Assembly: GCF_017921895.1 (NCBI RefSeq)
Contig: NZ_JAFIDN010000017.1
Coordinates: forward strand, 1-40,088
Reading direction: 5' to 3'
Length of the DNA: 40,088 bases
Origin: Natronogracilivirga saccharolytica
GTDB taxonomy: Bacteria > Bacteroidota > Rhodothermia > Balneolales > Natronogracilivirgulaceae
Shown here piece after piece: positions 13,227 to 22,269 of the stretch (the stretch's first letter is position 1; every line of letters starts with the position of its first letter). The notes beneath the pieces are model-generated. The model was given only the letters and a program-made list of their open reading frames with translations. It was not told the origin of the DNA and did no database searches. A program made the position numbers and the translations under genes.

Positions 13227-14627
13227 TCACTCAACAGGTGTTAGTGTGCCGGTCTCTTCAAAGAAGATAAACGCATTGTAGCGCTGAGGCATGACCGTAT
13301 TGACAAAATTCTGGGATGCATCCTGTTCCGGATTGTAAACCACGCCTACCGCCCGGTTTCCCCTTGGCTCGATGAGCGCCTGGTGGTCATCGGCATCATC
13401 AAACAGCATCAGCAGCGGTGATATACCGGCCTGCTGCATGATCGATTCGTAGCTGCCCTCCACGGCATCCGGAATCTGCATGGTCTCCATCTGCCCCTCC
13501 CACTGGCGTCCGGCAAGCACTTCCCCGCGGTAGGTTCCGAATCCGACAGCATAGACCCGGTCTTCCCCGAGCTCTTCCCGGGCAATCTGGCCGATATTCC
13601 GCATTCCGGCGCGGCTCATGTCGGTAGCCCGGGCGTCTCCGATATGGGTGTTGTGCGCCCAGACGATGCCGCGGGCGCCATCTCCGTACAGATCGAGCAG
13701 GTTATACGCCGCATCATAAAAATGGTCGACGCGGTGGTTCCAGGAGGCCGGTCCGCGTTCAAGATTACCGCGGATGTGCCGTTCTGCAAAAACCACCATG
13801 CGCGAGCTCTGCCAGGCCCGCACAAAATGGAGGGAATCGGCATCCATATACTCATCAAACTGCATTTCAAGAATTTCGTGGGCCGATTCAAGGTCTTCGG
13901 AACAGTCATCGCCGGTCTGGTGCACCGACTGCAAATAGGATTGCATGTCGGGGTGGCGGGTAAAACAGCCGTAGTAGCTGCTGACCGATCCGGCGGCGTC
14001 GGGATCGTGCTCTTCCAGAAACGCCAGCACATCATCCATCCCCTCTTCATGTGCGTAAATATCCATACCGTAGAAACCGGAACGCTCAGCCTCGGGCCGG
14101 TCTTCATTATATTCGTGCATCCACTCAATCAGTTCACGCACCTCTTCGTTGTTCCACATCCACTGAGGCCACCGGTGGAAGTTGGCCAGGACCTCGCGGC
14201 TGCCGGATGGCTCCTCTTCCAGATGCTTTACATGCAGATTGACGTGATAGGCAAGCGGCCAGTCCCCCTCAACAATGATAAAATCGAAGCCGTGCTCTTC
14301 GATAAGCCGCCGGCTGATTCCCGCACGCCAGGTATAATATTCGGATGTGCCGTGCGAAGCTTCCCCCAGCAGCACCAGCCGCTTATCCGAGGCGCGCTCG
14401 ATCAGTGGATCCAGTTCATCCACGCCTGATACGGCGATGCCATGGTCACGGACATGCGCAACTGCCCGTTCGATGTCCGAAGTTTCCGACATACGATGAA
14501 GTCCGGATGCCTCCGCTTCCCCTGCATACGCCAGGGAACCGGCCGGTACAAAAGCCAGGAGGGTCCCGAAAAGCAGAATTCCGGTTAAACGTCTGATTGA
14601 TATTGTATTACTGATGCGGATCGTCAT
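13227..14627 (-). CDS. Erythromycin-esterase-family hydrolase, exported
   Basis: A 466-residue protein of the erythromycin esterase family (PF05139), related to EreA/EreB and succinoglycan-biosynthesis-type homologues. It starts with a signal peptide (ISIRRLTGILLFGTLLAF...LAYAG), so it acts outside the cytoplasm. Family motifs include LVLLGEASHGTSEYY with Glu89 and His92, FIIVEGDWP near 117-123, and GIVWAHNTHIGDA near the middle with paired His. Most family members are not resistance enzymes, so macrolide hydrolysis should not be assumed. I chose ATG 14627 because it directly precedes the signal peptide; the longer frame to 14702 adds an unrelated hydrophobic stretch. No strong Shine-Dalgarno. 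Confidence 0.88.
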   Translation of the reverse strand: MTIRISNTISIRRLTGILLFGTLLAFVPAGSLAYAGEAEASGLHRMSETSDIERAVAHVRDHGIAVSGVDELDPLIERASDKRLVLLGEASHGTSEYYTWRAGISRRLIEEHGFDFIIVEGDWPLAYHVNLHVKHLEEEPSGSREVLANFHRWPQWMWNNEEVRELIEWMHEYNEDRPEAERSGFYGMDIYAHEEGMDDVLAFLEEHDPDAAGSVSSYYGCFTRHPDMQSYLQSVHQTGDDCSEDLESAHEILEMQFDEYMDADSLHFVRAWQSSRMVVFAERHIRGNLERGPASWNHRVDHFYDAAYNLLDLYGDGARGIVWAHNTHIGDARATDMSRAGMRNIGQIAREELGEDRVYAVGFGTYRGEVLAGRQWEGQMETMQIPDAVEGSYESIMQQAGISPLLMLFDDADDHQALIEPRGNRAVGVVYNPEQDASQNFVNTVMPQRYNAFIFFEETGTLTPVE

Positions 14628-15219
14628 AATAAATGCTATCTGAAATGATTGGTTTGAAAGCATGATACAAATTTCTGGCCATTGCTGCAGAATTTGCGGC
14701 ATCAGAAAAAAAAGTCGAAATTTGTTTTGCGTTTATCTCCACAAGTGTTATATTTCATGTGCGCTCAAGTAGCGTCTCTCTTGATGAATAGTTTAGGGCG
14801 GTACACCTGATACGTGTATCGCCCTATTTTTTTATCCCCCTGCCTTTTTGCCCCCTGCAGAACCTGTTCCGGCCCGCTATCCGGCACGCTTTGCCAATAA
14901 CCGCACCTTCTGCAAGATCTTCCTTTTACGCTCTGCCGCACTTGTCGCTGCCGAAAAATCTTCCTCCCATGCTCTGCAACATCCGTAGCTGCCGCACAAT
15001 TATGCTGTCACGCTTGCTCATTTCTGTTATATTGTCCTGGAAACAATTGACCGGCAAGCAGCATGTCACCGCTTCATTTTTTTGAAAACAAGTGAATCTT
15101 TTTTGATTGTCATCCGTACCAGTGAAACAAAACCGGTTCCCGATCCGGCGATCTGATATCGGAGCCACTGACATCTGCTTCCGGAATTTTTTGTTGATAC
15201 ACCGAACCTATCAGGAATT
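14628..15219. other. 592-bp divergent intergenic region with an orphan terminator
   Basis: It separates the leftward esterase gene from the rightward partner-switching operon. No convincing protein gene. The notable feature is a strong plus-strand terminator at 14795-14833 with no upstream ORF; the 90-150 nt before it could be a small RNA. The segment 14834-15219 shows nothing beyond promoter-like AT-rich stretches near 15075-15105. Confidence 0.5.
14795..14833 (+). terminator. Orphan rho-independent terminator
   Basis: A 12-bp stem (AGGGCGGTACAC / GTGTATCGCCCT, one G-U pair) with a 7-nt loop is followed by seven T. It faces rightward, but no rightward gene precedes it for over 1.7 kb, so it probably ends a non-coding transcript or insulates the downstream operon. 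Confidence 0.75.
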
Positions 15220-15573
15220 ATGAGCACATTTGAGATCAGCAACCGTACCCGTTCCGATGTCATTATCATGGATATTCAAGGGGAGCTGGATGCCCATACC
15301 GCACCCCGGCTTGAAGAAAAACTGCAAAAACTTATTGATGAAAAATCCGTACAAATAGTAGTAAACGGCACCGGACTGGAGTATATCTCCAGCGCGGGGC
15401 TGGGCGTGTTCATGGCTTATATCGAGGAAATCCGTGAATTAGGCGGTGATATCAAAATCACCAATTTGAAGCCAAAAGTATTTAATGTTTTTGATCTGCT
15501 GGGTTTTCCGACTCTGTACGATATTCTCGATACAGAAGAAGATGCCCTGAAACGATTTCAGCAGTCTGTGTGA
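15220..15573 (+). CDS. STAS-domain anti-anti-sigma factor (RsbV/SpoIIAA-like)
   Basis: A 117-residue single STAS domain. It has the usual N-terminal beta strands (VIIMDIQGELDAHTAPRLEEKL) and the phosphorylation loop LEYISSAGLGVFMAYIEEI. The phosphoacceptor is Ser57 or Ser58, Ser58 aligning with the Ser of the D-S-T-G-L-G motif in RsbV. When unphosphorylated it should bind the RsbW-like kinase encoded next and release that kinase's target; phosphorylation reverses this. It is first in a three-gene rightward operon with its kinase (60 bp downstream) and the SpoIIE phosphatase. Confidence 0.92.
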   Translation: MSTFEISNRTRSDVIIMDIQGELDAHTAPRLEEKLQKLIDEKSVQIVVNGTGLEYISSAGLGVFMAYIEEIRELGGDIKITNLKPKVFNVFDLLGFPTLYDILDTEEDALKRFQQSV

Positions 15574-15632
15574 CAACCCGAACGTGAGCATCACTCAAAT
15601 TTATTTCAGCAACTTTTCAATGAGGACCCAAC

Positions 15633-16052
15633 GTGCCCTCCATCCGGCAACATAGCATGCGTATCAGCGCCTCGACCGACGAGCTCGAAAAGATCCGAAG
15701 TTTCGTCGCCTCGCACGCCGGGGAGTTCGGCTTCAGTGAAACCGATGTCAATGACATCGTACTTGCCGTGGATGAAGCCTGCACCAACATCATCAAGCAC
15801 GCCTATGAGTGGAATCCGGAAAAAAACATCTCCGTCTCGGTAGCTTTCCGCAACAATGAAATGCTGGTCTCCATCATTGACGAAGGCAAACCATTTGATC
15901 CGGGCAGCTACCAGACTCCCAAACTGGAAGAGCAGCTGAAAAATAAAAAAAGAAGTGGCTACGGTATCCTTCTCATCCGTAAATTAATGGACAATGTGGA
16001 ATACCGGAAAAGACAGTCCCGCAACGAAATCCGGATGACCAAAAAACGCTGA
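15633..16052 (+). CDS. RsbW/SpoIIAB-like serine kinase (HATPase)
   Basis: A 139-residue GHKL-type ATPase of the anti-sigma kinase kind. Visible are the N box (VLAVDEACTNIIKHAYEW), the G1 box (SIIDEGKPFDP) and the G2 box (SGYGILLIRKLMDNVEY). It should phosphorylate the STAS protein and sequester an output partner, classically a sigma factor. Translation appears to start at GTG 15633, preceded by GAGGA about 8 nt away; ATG 15657 is an alternative. It lies between the STAS and SpoIIE genes (22 bp from the latter). No sigma-factor gene adjoins the trio, so the target is unknown. Confidence 0.9.
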   Translation: MPSIRQHSMRISASTDELEKIRSFVASHAGEFGFSETDVNDIVLAVDEACTNIIKHAYEWNPEKNISVSVAFRNNEMLVSIIDEGKPFDPGSYQTPKLEEQLKNKKRSGYGILLIRKLMDNVEYRKRQSRNEIRMTKKR

Positions 16053-16074
16053 CCCGTCACTAAAATGGAGTACC

Positions 16075-17787
16075 TTGTCTGAACCGAAGGAAATCCGAGA
16101 CGACAGGAGAAGCCAGTTCGGCCTCCAGACGATCCTGGATACCAGCAGACTGCTCATCGAGTCGCACGATGTCGATTTTGTGCTGAACAATCTGCTTCTG
16201 ATCTCCATGGGCAAGATGATGGTGACGCGGGCCGCCGTACTGTGGTACGAACCGCGCAGCAAATCGCACCCGGTCATGATGAAGAAAGGCCGCCTGGATC
16301 TGCCGGAGCGCGTGGCGATCCCCAGAAGTCTGTTCAAAAACCGCAGCTCCCTCTTTTGTGCCGATCACGAAGAACTGCAGCCGCTGCAGCAGGCGGGAAT
16401 ATCATTGCTGGTGGCCATCCGCCACAGCGAACGCCATCTCGGCATCCTTGCACTGGGTCCGCGAATCGGGAACCAGCCCATATCCGCTGAGGAGATCGAA
16501 ATCCTCGAAAGCCTGGTATTCATGTCCGGCATCGCCGTTGCCAACTCCGAACTGGTCAGCGAACTTCGAACCACCAACAGGAAACTGGACTACAAAGTCC
16601 AGGAGCTGTTCACGCTGTTCGATCTGAGCAAGGCCTTCAACGCCTCCATCGACCGGGAGGAAATCAAAAGGATATTCCGGTTCACCCTGCTCGGACAGCT
16701 GTTTATCAGAAAATTTGTGATGATACTGCAGCGGGAGGGCTCGCCGGTCCCGGTTACCCAAAACGGACTATCCCGGGCTCTTTCAGACGATGAGATGACC
16801 ATCCTTTCGGGTTTTGAAAAGAACATCGTCCGGGTGGATGATGAGCTTCTTGCAAAGCACCCTTTTCTGCGCGAGCTGGACCTGCATCTTGTGCTGAGAC
16901 TCAACAACGAAGGCGGCGAGCCGGCCGTGCTTGGACTTGGAAAGCGGGCCAACGGCAAGGAGTATGAGCCCGCCGATTTCAACTTCCTGATATCGATCGG
17001 CAATCTGGCTCTGATGTCGATCCAGAAAACATTTCTTCTTGAGGACCGGATTGAGAAGGAGCGGATGGAGGAGGAGTTGCAGCTTGCCCGATCCATCCAG
17101 CAAAAGCTGTTCCCTGATGCGCCTCCCGAAACGCCGAACCTCAAAGTCTCGGCAAAAAATGTCCCTTCCTATCAGGTCGGCGGTGATTATTACGATCTGA
17201 TAGAAGATGTGAGGAGCAATCTCATTATGGCCATTGCGGATGTGACCGGCAAGGGAATTCCGGCTTCACTGCTCATGGCCAATCTGCAATCGGTGCTGCA
17301 CATACTTCAACCGTTCGACATCGGATTATCCGAGGCCACCGGACAGATCAATTCACTGATCTACCAGAATACTCCGAGCGATAAATTCATCAGTTTTTTC
17401 TGGGGCCGGTTTGATCACAAGGACCAGGTGCTGCATTACGTGAATGCCGGACACAACCCGCCGCTTCTGATCCGGAGCAACGGTGACATCAGCCGTTTGT
17501 CGGAAGGCGGTGTGCTGCTCGGCGCGATGCCGACGCTGACCCCCTACAAGGTCGGACAAGCAGTCATGGGCGAAGGCGACATTCTGGTCCTCTATACGGA
17601 TGGCGTGACGGAGGCGATGAACGAGCTGGATGAGGAATTCGACGAGCAGGGCTTGATTGACAGTGTGCTCAGCAGGCGTGAGCAGGATCCGTCCGGAATT
17701 CTGGCCGGTATTATTTCGGACGTAACGGATTACTGCGGCAACCGTATCAGCGATGACCTGACGCTTATCGTTTGCAAAAGAACGTAA
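16075..17787 (+). CDS. GAF-SpoIIE serine phosphatase (RsbU/RsbP-like)
   Basis: A 570-residue protein with one or two GAF-like sensor domains (about 15-160 and 180-320), a charged helical linker (IEKERMEEELQLARSIQQKL, about 325-350) and a PP2C/SpoIIE phosphatase domain (about 355-570). Metal-binding Asp positions of the phosphatase are visible: GGDYYDLI near 368, ADVTGKGIPASLLM near 387, LYTDGVTEAMNE near 506 and DDLTLIV near 560. It should dephosphorylate the STAS protein in response to a signal sensed by the GAF part. There is no membrane segment, so sensing is cytosolic. The likely start is TTG 16075 (GGAG 6 nt upstream); the next ATG would remove part of the first GAF domain. Confidence 0.92.
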   Translation: MSEPKEIRDDRRSQFGLQTILDTSRLLIESHDVDFVLNNLLLISMGKMMVTRAAVLWYEPRSKSHPVMMKKGRLDLPERVAIPRSLFKNRSSLFCADHEELQPLQQAGISLLVAIRHSERHLGILALGPRIGNQPISAEEIEILESLVFMSGIAVANSELVSELRTTNRKLDYKVQELFTLFDLSKAFNASIDREEIKRIFRFTLLGQLFIRKFVMILQREGSPVPVTQNGLSRALSDDEMTILSGFEKNIVRVDDELLAKHPFLRELDLHLVLRLNNEGGEPAVLGLGKRANGKEYEPADFNFLISIGNLALMSIQKTFLLEDRIEKERMEEELQLARSIQQKLFPDAPPETPNLKVSAKNVPSYQVGGDYYDLIEDVRSNLIMAIADVTGKGIPASLLMANLQSVLHILQPFDIGLSEATGQINSLIYQNTPSDKFISFFWGRFDHKDQVLHYVNAGHNPPLLIRSNGDISRLSEGGVLLGAMPTLTPYKVGQAVMGEGDILVLYTDGVTEAMNELDEEFDEQGLIDSVLSRREQDPSGILAGIISDVTDYCGNRISDDLTLIVCKRT

Positions 17788-17862
17788 CGCTCCTGTGTTT
17801 GCCCTTCTTCAGAGCCTGAAGTTGTTATGCAAACCCCTGGAATCCCCGCTGCCAGTGCAGAC

Positions 17863-19368
17863 TCAGTTTGTCCGGCCCAGATCAGAAAGTGTCGGGATAT
17901 TGCGATCCTCAAAATTGGCGGCAAGGCTTGCCACGGCATGATAGCGCTCGTACCGGTTCATCACATCTTCCACATAATTCACCGTCTCAATTCCTCTCTT
18001 GAATCCGTAGCGGGCGTGCTGATAGTATTTCCTGTTCATCAGCTTTAGCAGGGCATCGGCGATGTTCTCCCATTCATCCGGATCATTGCCGAGCTGTACT
18101 GCCAGCCGCCGCGCATCAGCGATGTGTCCCATACCGACATTGTAGCTGGCAAGAGCAAAGGCGTACTGGTTCAGGGAGTCAAGATGCGCGTAGCGATTAA
18201 GATGTTTGTCCAGATAGCGGACGCCTTCACGGATATTGATTTCCGGGTCGTAAAGCAATGCTTCGTTTTCCACCCGGGAAAAACGCGGAATGATTTGCAT
18301 CAGGCCGATCGCACCGGCCCAGCTCTTGGCATTGGGATCGAAACGTGATTCCTGAGCCATGACTGCCAGAACCAGTTTCCAGTCAACTCCGGCATCAGCG
18401 GCGATATCTTTCACCAGGTCATCATAAGCCGATATGTACCCGGTGTGTACCATGTCATATCTGCGGTTCTCAAACCGGGAGGCATGTCCCTGCTCTTCAA
18501 AATAGCGGCGATTCAGAATGTTGAGGAATGCGGACCGGAGCACCCTGCCGTCCGACTCACGGATGCGGAAATGCTCCTGAATGAAGTCGTCCATTTTTTC
18601 TTTGAGCTCCGGAGCATTTTGCCGGGCAGCCCAGGCTATGGTATCCTGCTCCGATACAACGAGTCCGGACTGCACACCTTCAATGTAATTGGCAGCAACA
18701 TGGTACAGATTGTCATCGGCGATGGTGGCCTCCATCCGTCCTTCTGCCACCTCAAGCATCAGGGCTTCGGTGTTCCAGTCCTCACTTACGACATCAATGT
18801 TGACATCCAGTCCCTGCTCACGAAGCTGCTGGAGTGTGGTGAAGTAGGAACTGTTGCGGCGCACGCTGACGGTTCTTCCTTCAAGCTGTTCCGGATCTTC
18901 TACCGGCTCATCCAGGTCCGAGCTTACAAGAACCTGGTTGACAAAGTTATACGGCTTTGAAAAGGTGACATGCGGCTTCCTGTCCCCGGTAATGGCGTAA
19001 TTTCCGGCTATGATATCACCTTTGCCGCGATTCAGCAGTTCAATCGGATCATCATCGGATGTCAGCAATACTACCTCCACCTTGAGATCATGCTTGTCGG
19101 CAAACCGCGAAACCAATTCATAATCAAAGCCGCGATCCATACCGCGATGCAGAAAGTAGGAACTGGAGTTGTACCGGGTAATCATCCGGATGGTTCCGCG
19201 CTCTTTGATCTCTTCAAAGTCAAAAGCAACCGGCTCCGAATATTCCACCACATCCTCATGATGTTCATCCTCTCTCCCGCAGGAGGTCACACCGGTTGCG
19301 AAGAGCAGCAGAACTCCAAGTCCTGCACTTTTTCCTATCGTATCTATATGTTTCGGCCTGATTCGCAT
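17863..19368 (-). CDS. mltF: MltF-like membrane-bound lytic murein transglycosylase
   Basis: A 501-residue lipoprotein with an MltF layout. The signal sequence ends in VTSC (lipidated Cys near 30). A solute-binding-type domain (SBP_bac_3, about 55-275) is regulatory in MltF. An SLT domain (about 310-450) carries the catalytic Glu340 in MAQESRFDP, followed by GAIGLMQI and the ALASYNVGMGHI motif. It cleaves peptidoglycan with 1,6-anhydro-muramic acid formation at the outer membrane. Length and order match the family. It is convergent with the SpoIIE gene (75 bp apart, no clear hairpin) and lies alone on its strand. Confidence 0.9.
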   Translation of the reverse strand: MRIRPKHIDTIGKSAGLGVLLLFATGVTSCGREDEHHEDVVEYSEPVAFDFEEIKERGTIRMITRYNSSSYFLHRGMDRGFDYELVSRFADKHDLKVEVVLLTSDDDPIELLNRGKGDIIAGNYAITGDRKPHVTFSKPYNFVNQVLVSSDLDEPVEDPEQLEGRTVSVRRNSSYFTTLQQLREQGLDVNIDVVSEDWNTEALMLEVAEGRMEATIADDNLYHVAANYIEGVQSGLVVSEQDTIAWAARQNAPELKEKMDDFIQEHFRIRESDGRVLRSAFLNILNRRYFEEQGHASRFENRRYDMVHTGYISAYDDLVKDIAADAGVDWKLVLAVMAQESRFDPNAKSWAGAIGLMQIIPRFSRVENEALLYDPEINIREGVRYLDKHLNRYAHLDSLNQYAFALASYNVGMGHIADARRLAVQLGNDPDEWENIADALLKLMNRKYYQHARYGFKRGIETVNYVEDVMNRYERYHAVASLAANFEDRNIPTLSDLGRTN

Positions 19369-19721
19369 ACATTAATCGGAAACCTGATCGCCAATATTAT
19401 TGCTGTACCGGATGCTGCATGATCAGCAATGTTGTATCTTGTGTGTTTCGTCTCCCTGTCTCAGTCACGCGGGTAGCGTCGCTTTGTCCCGTATCGCTCT
19501 TTCCTGGTTATGACGATCTTATTTCCTGATTTTGATTGCCTGCTAAATTGCGTTTTTGTTAACGTAATCTGTTTCGCTATTAATACACGTAAAATACGGC
19601 GTTTTGTTCCGCCGGAGTATTAGATGTTTTTAATTGATAGCGGTTCCAGCCCTGTTTTTTATTAGAATCCGCCAATCAAACGTAATATTTTGCTCACGTT
19701 TGCTTACGAACCCGCCGGCGC
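19369..19721. other. 353-bp intergenic region, no gene seen
   Basis: AT-rich sequence between two leftward genes. A weak inverted repeat (TACGGCG / CGCCGgaGTA, about 19596-19620) without a T-run is the only structure; it may help end transcription of the EamA gene or precede mltF. Confidence 0.4.
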
Positions 19722-20645
19722 TCACTTTTTCTTGTATCTGCGTGATGCCCACGTCATCACCACCCCGCAGAGTATAATGGCCATGGCGGGAAAGGTCAGA
19801 ACGGGCGGCACTTCCGAAAAAATAAGCCAGGCCAGCACCGTGGCGAAAACCGGCTCGGTGAGGATGAGTGTGGCAAGAAGGGTTGGCGCCACAAACTTGA
19901 CGGCATAGTTCATTGAACCGTGACCGATGATCTGCGGACCCAGCGCCAGCGCGATTCCCGCCAGCCAGACTGCCGGCTCCACCGGGATTCCGCTGCCGGC
20001 AATGACTGCCGCTGCCAGACATGTCAGCCCGGTCGCCCCGTATACGCGGAAGACATAGTTGAGCCAGTCGGACTTCTGCCTGAGCTGCTGGCTGATCAGA
20101 AAGTAGAGAGCAAAAAACAGGGCTGCGATGAGCGCATAGAAATCGCCGAGTAGCGCATGCTCAAACATGGTAACCGACTGCGCATCTGAATAACCAAGCA
20201 GCACCGATCCCGAAAACGCCACCATCACCCCCAGCCATACCAGCGGCGGGAAGACGCGTTTGAACAGTCCGGCTTCGATCAGAATAAGGATTACGGGATG
20301 AATGGTGACCAGTATGGATGCCGAGGCGATGGTTGTATTCTGCAGGGCCAGGATCCAGAAAATGAAGTGAAACCCGAGCAGCATTCCCGCAACAGCGGCC
20401 CTGACTTTATCTCCCGTATCATAAAACGTATCGGCCTTGCTTTTCCGTAACAGCCAGAACGGGAGCAGCACCAGAGCGGCGCTCATGGTCCGGATGGCGG
20501 CAAATGCAAACGGGTCGGCATCTCCGGCCGATCGCACAAGGATGGGAGCAAATGCAAACATTGCCATCCCGGCAATCAGCATCAGGATCAGCTTTGGTGT
20601 CACCAGATGAAAACGGTCGCCGATGCTTTGGTCATGGGCACTCAT
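19722..20645 (-). CDS. EamA-family (DMT) transporter
   Basis: A 307-residue integral membrane protein with about ten hydrophobic segments arranged as two EamA repeats (about 15-150 and 165-300). The first opens with LILMLIAGMAMFAFAPILVRSA and contains FAAIRTMSAALVLLPFWLL; the second ends GVVMTWASRRYKKK, a typical positive C-terminus. DMT proteins export metabolites, amino acids or drugs; the substrate cannot be read from sequence. Its start (ATG 20645) is 16 bp downstream of the DUF4293 gene stop, so the two are probably co-transcribed. A second, different EamA gene lies on the other strand at 21296. Confidence 0.88.
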   Translation of the reverse strand: MSAHDQSIGDRFHLVTPKLILMLIAGMAMFAFAPILVRSAGDADPFAFAAIRTMSAALVLLPFWLLRKSKADTFYDTGDKVRAAVAGMLLGFHFIFWILALQNTTIASASILVTIHPVILILIEAGLFKRVFPPLVWLGVMVAFSGSVLLGYSDAQSVTMFEHALLGDFYALIAALFFALYFLISQQLRQKSDWLNYVFRVYGATGLTCLAAAVIAGSGIPVEPAVWLAGIALALGPQIIGHGSMNYAVKFVAPTLLATLILTEPVFATVLAWLIFSEVPPVLTFPAMAIILCGVVMTWASRRYKKK

Positions 20646-20661
20646 GCGCGGCAGCGGGTTT

Positions 20662-21069
20662 TCAGCGGATGCGATCCATCGACCGGACCAGTTCCTCGTC
20701 TTTCCATATATAATGGAGTGCCATATACTGAAGCAGTACGCCCAGCACCAGCAATCCGACCGAAAGCGCCTCTTCGATCAGGTTCATCCCGATGTGCCCT
20801 ACCGTAAAAAAGACGCCGACCGCCATACCGACCGCAATAACCTGGAACAGCATGGCCCGCTTGACCCAGCGCATTTGGTTCTGCCGGTCGCGGAACAGGA
20901 AAATAGTGTACAGAGTGAGTGCTATCGAAAACAGCAGCGCCGCGATCAGGCCGTTGCTCAGCCATCCGCTGGGATCCAGCATGGCATGAGAAAACATGGG
21001 GGTAAAAGCGAAGCCGATATTGACGGGGAGAATAAGAAGGAGAAACAGACTTTGAATGCGTTGTATCAC
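20662..21069 (-). CDS. DUF4293 family membrane protein
   Basis: A 135-residue protein with four predicted membrane segments. It begins (V/M)IQRIQSLFLLLILPVNIGF, matching the standard opening of the Bacteroidota DUF4293 family (I-Q-R-I-Q-S/T-L-x-L-L-L), and contains a charged cytosolic loop FLFRDRQNQMRWVKRAMLFQ. Function unknown. The start is therefore probably GTG 21069 rather than the far-upstream frame opening at 21225. It is the first gene of a probable two-gene unit with the EamA transporter and is divergent from the second EamA gene across a 226-bp gap. Confidence 0.8.
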   Translation of the reverse strand: MIQRIQSLFLLLILPVNIGFAFTPMFSHAMLDPSGWLSNGLIAALLFSIALTLYTIFLFRDRQNQMRWVKRAMLFQVIAVGMAVGVFFTVGHIGMNLIEEALSVGLLVLGVLLQYMALHYIWKDEELVRSMDRIR

Positions 21070-21295
21070 GATTGGAATTGTTTTTCTGCAAAAATAGTAC
21101 TTGTACAAGGAGTTGGTTTTACACAGTCGGATAAAATACAAAATTTCGATATCATACGCGCGATGTCCTCTGCGGAGGAATTCCGCGGACTGATGCAGGG
21201 TCCGGCCCGCCGGCGAAAACGGCACCCGGCGGACAGCAGATCAGGCAGTACCAGGTCACAAACAGGCAGGAAACAGGCAGCAAACACAAATACGA

Positions 21296-22195
21296 ATGGC
21301 ATCCAAGACATCCGGAAGATCACTTGCAGAGCTGTATCTGATGTTCATCGTCATCGTCTGGGCGCTGAACTTTTCCGTGGTCAAGTACAGCCTGGACGAC
21401 ATCGATCCGCTTTCATTCAATGCCTTCCGCTTTGTGCTCGCAATTATTCTGATGTGGGTGGTGGTCTGGATTAAAAACCTGAAGATCCGCATTGAGCGCC
21501 GCGATATCTGGAAGGTGGTTTTGCTGGGCCTGCTCGGCAACCTGATCTATCAAATGCTGTTTATCATAGGCATCGACCGGACATTCGCCTCCAATGCCGC
21601 GGTCATGCTCGGGATGATTCCGGTCTGGATTGCCGTTTTTTCACATTTGTTCACTTCGCAGAAAATGTACCGGGTGCAGGCCATTGGAGTTCTGGCGGCA
21701 TTTACAGGAGTGGCTTTGATTATGGGCGGCGGTGAAGAGGGGCTGACCTTCCGGTCCGAAACGCTGGCCGGTGATGCCATCATCATTTCAGCAGCCATGG
21801 TATTTGCCGTTTATACGCTGCTTTCGCGGTCACTGCTCGAAAAATACTCCCCGCTGACTCTTGCCACGAGTGTGATGAGCATCGGCGGCACGCTGCTGAT
21901 CATTGTGGCGATCCCGTCGCTGATCCGGCTTGATTACAGCGCCATATCGGTGCATGCCTACGGCGGAGCGGCCTACAGCGGCGTATTTGCCATCGGTCTG
22001 GCCTACCTGATCTGGAACTTCGGAATCAAGAATGTGGGCGCCATCCGCACGGCGACTTATCAGAACCTTGTGCCCGTTCTGGGAGTCCTTTTCGGGCTCA
22101 TTTTTTTGGGTGAAAAACTGCATATTTTGCAGTATCTTGGTTGTTTGTTAACAGTAGGTGGAATCATGCTCTCCCGCTATCAGAAACCCGGCTAA
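21296..22195 (+). CDS. EamA-family (DMT) transporter
   Basis: A 299-residue membrane protein with ten hydrophobic segments in two EamA repeats. It opens ELYLMFIVIVWALNFSVVKYSL and includes NAFRFVLAIILMWVVVW; the second half contains SGVFAIGLAYLIWNFGIKNVG and the family-typical NLVPVLGVLFGLIFLGEKL before the last helix. Substrate unknown. It is not a close duplicate of the EamA gene at 19.7 kb. It starts at ATG 21296 and ends 75 bp before the polysaccharide export gene. Confidence 0.88.
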   Translation: MASKTSGRSLAELYLMFIVIVWALNFSVVKYSLDDIDPLSFNAFRFVLAIILMWVVVWIKNLKIRIERRDIWKVVLLGLLGNLIYQMLFIIGIDRTFASNAAVMLGMIPVWIAVFSHLFTSQKMYRVQAIGVLAAFTGVALIMGGGEEGLTFRSETLAGDAIIISAAMVFAVYTLLSRSLLEKYSPLTLATSVMSIGGTLLIIVAIPSLIRLDYSAISVHAYGGAAYSGVFAIGLAYLIWNFGIKNVGAIRTATYQNLVPVLGVLFGLIFLGEKLHILQYLGCLLTVGGIMLSRYQKPG

Positions 22196-22269
22196 CGGCA
22201 GGGCTTTATCCGTAAGCGGTATATTATTTTTCAAATCATCAGCTGAATATTCTCACACGTACCATAACA

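Noticed and set aside
13644-14429. 261-codon plus-strand ORF opposite the esterase gene
   Set aside because: Shadow frame of a GC-rich gene with conserved catalytic motifs on the other strand.
13227-14627. Calling the esterase-like gene a macrolide-resistance determinant
   Set aside because: The family is broad and mostly not resistance enzymes; the gene looks chromosomal, with no resistance context.
20623-21474. 283-codon plus-strand ORF across DUF4293
   Set aside because: Overlaps DUF4293 antisense and the EamA start; composition is typical of a shadow.
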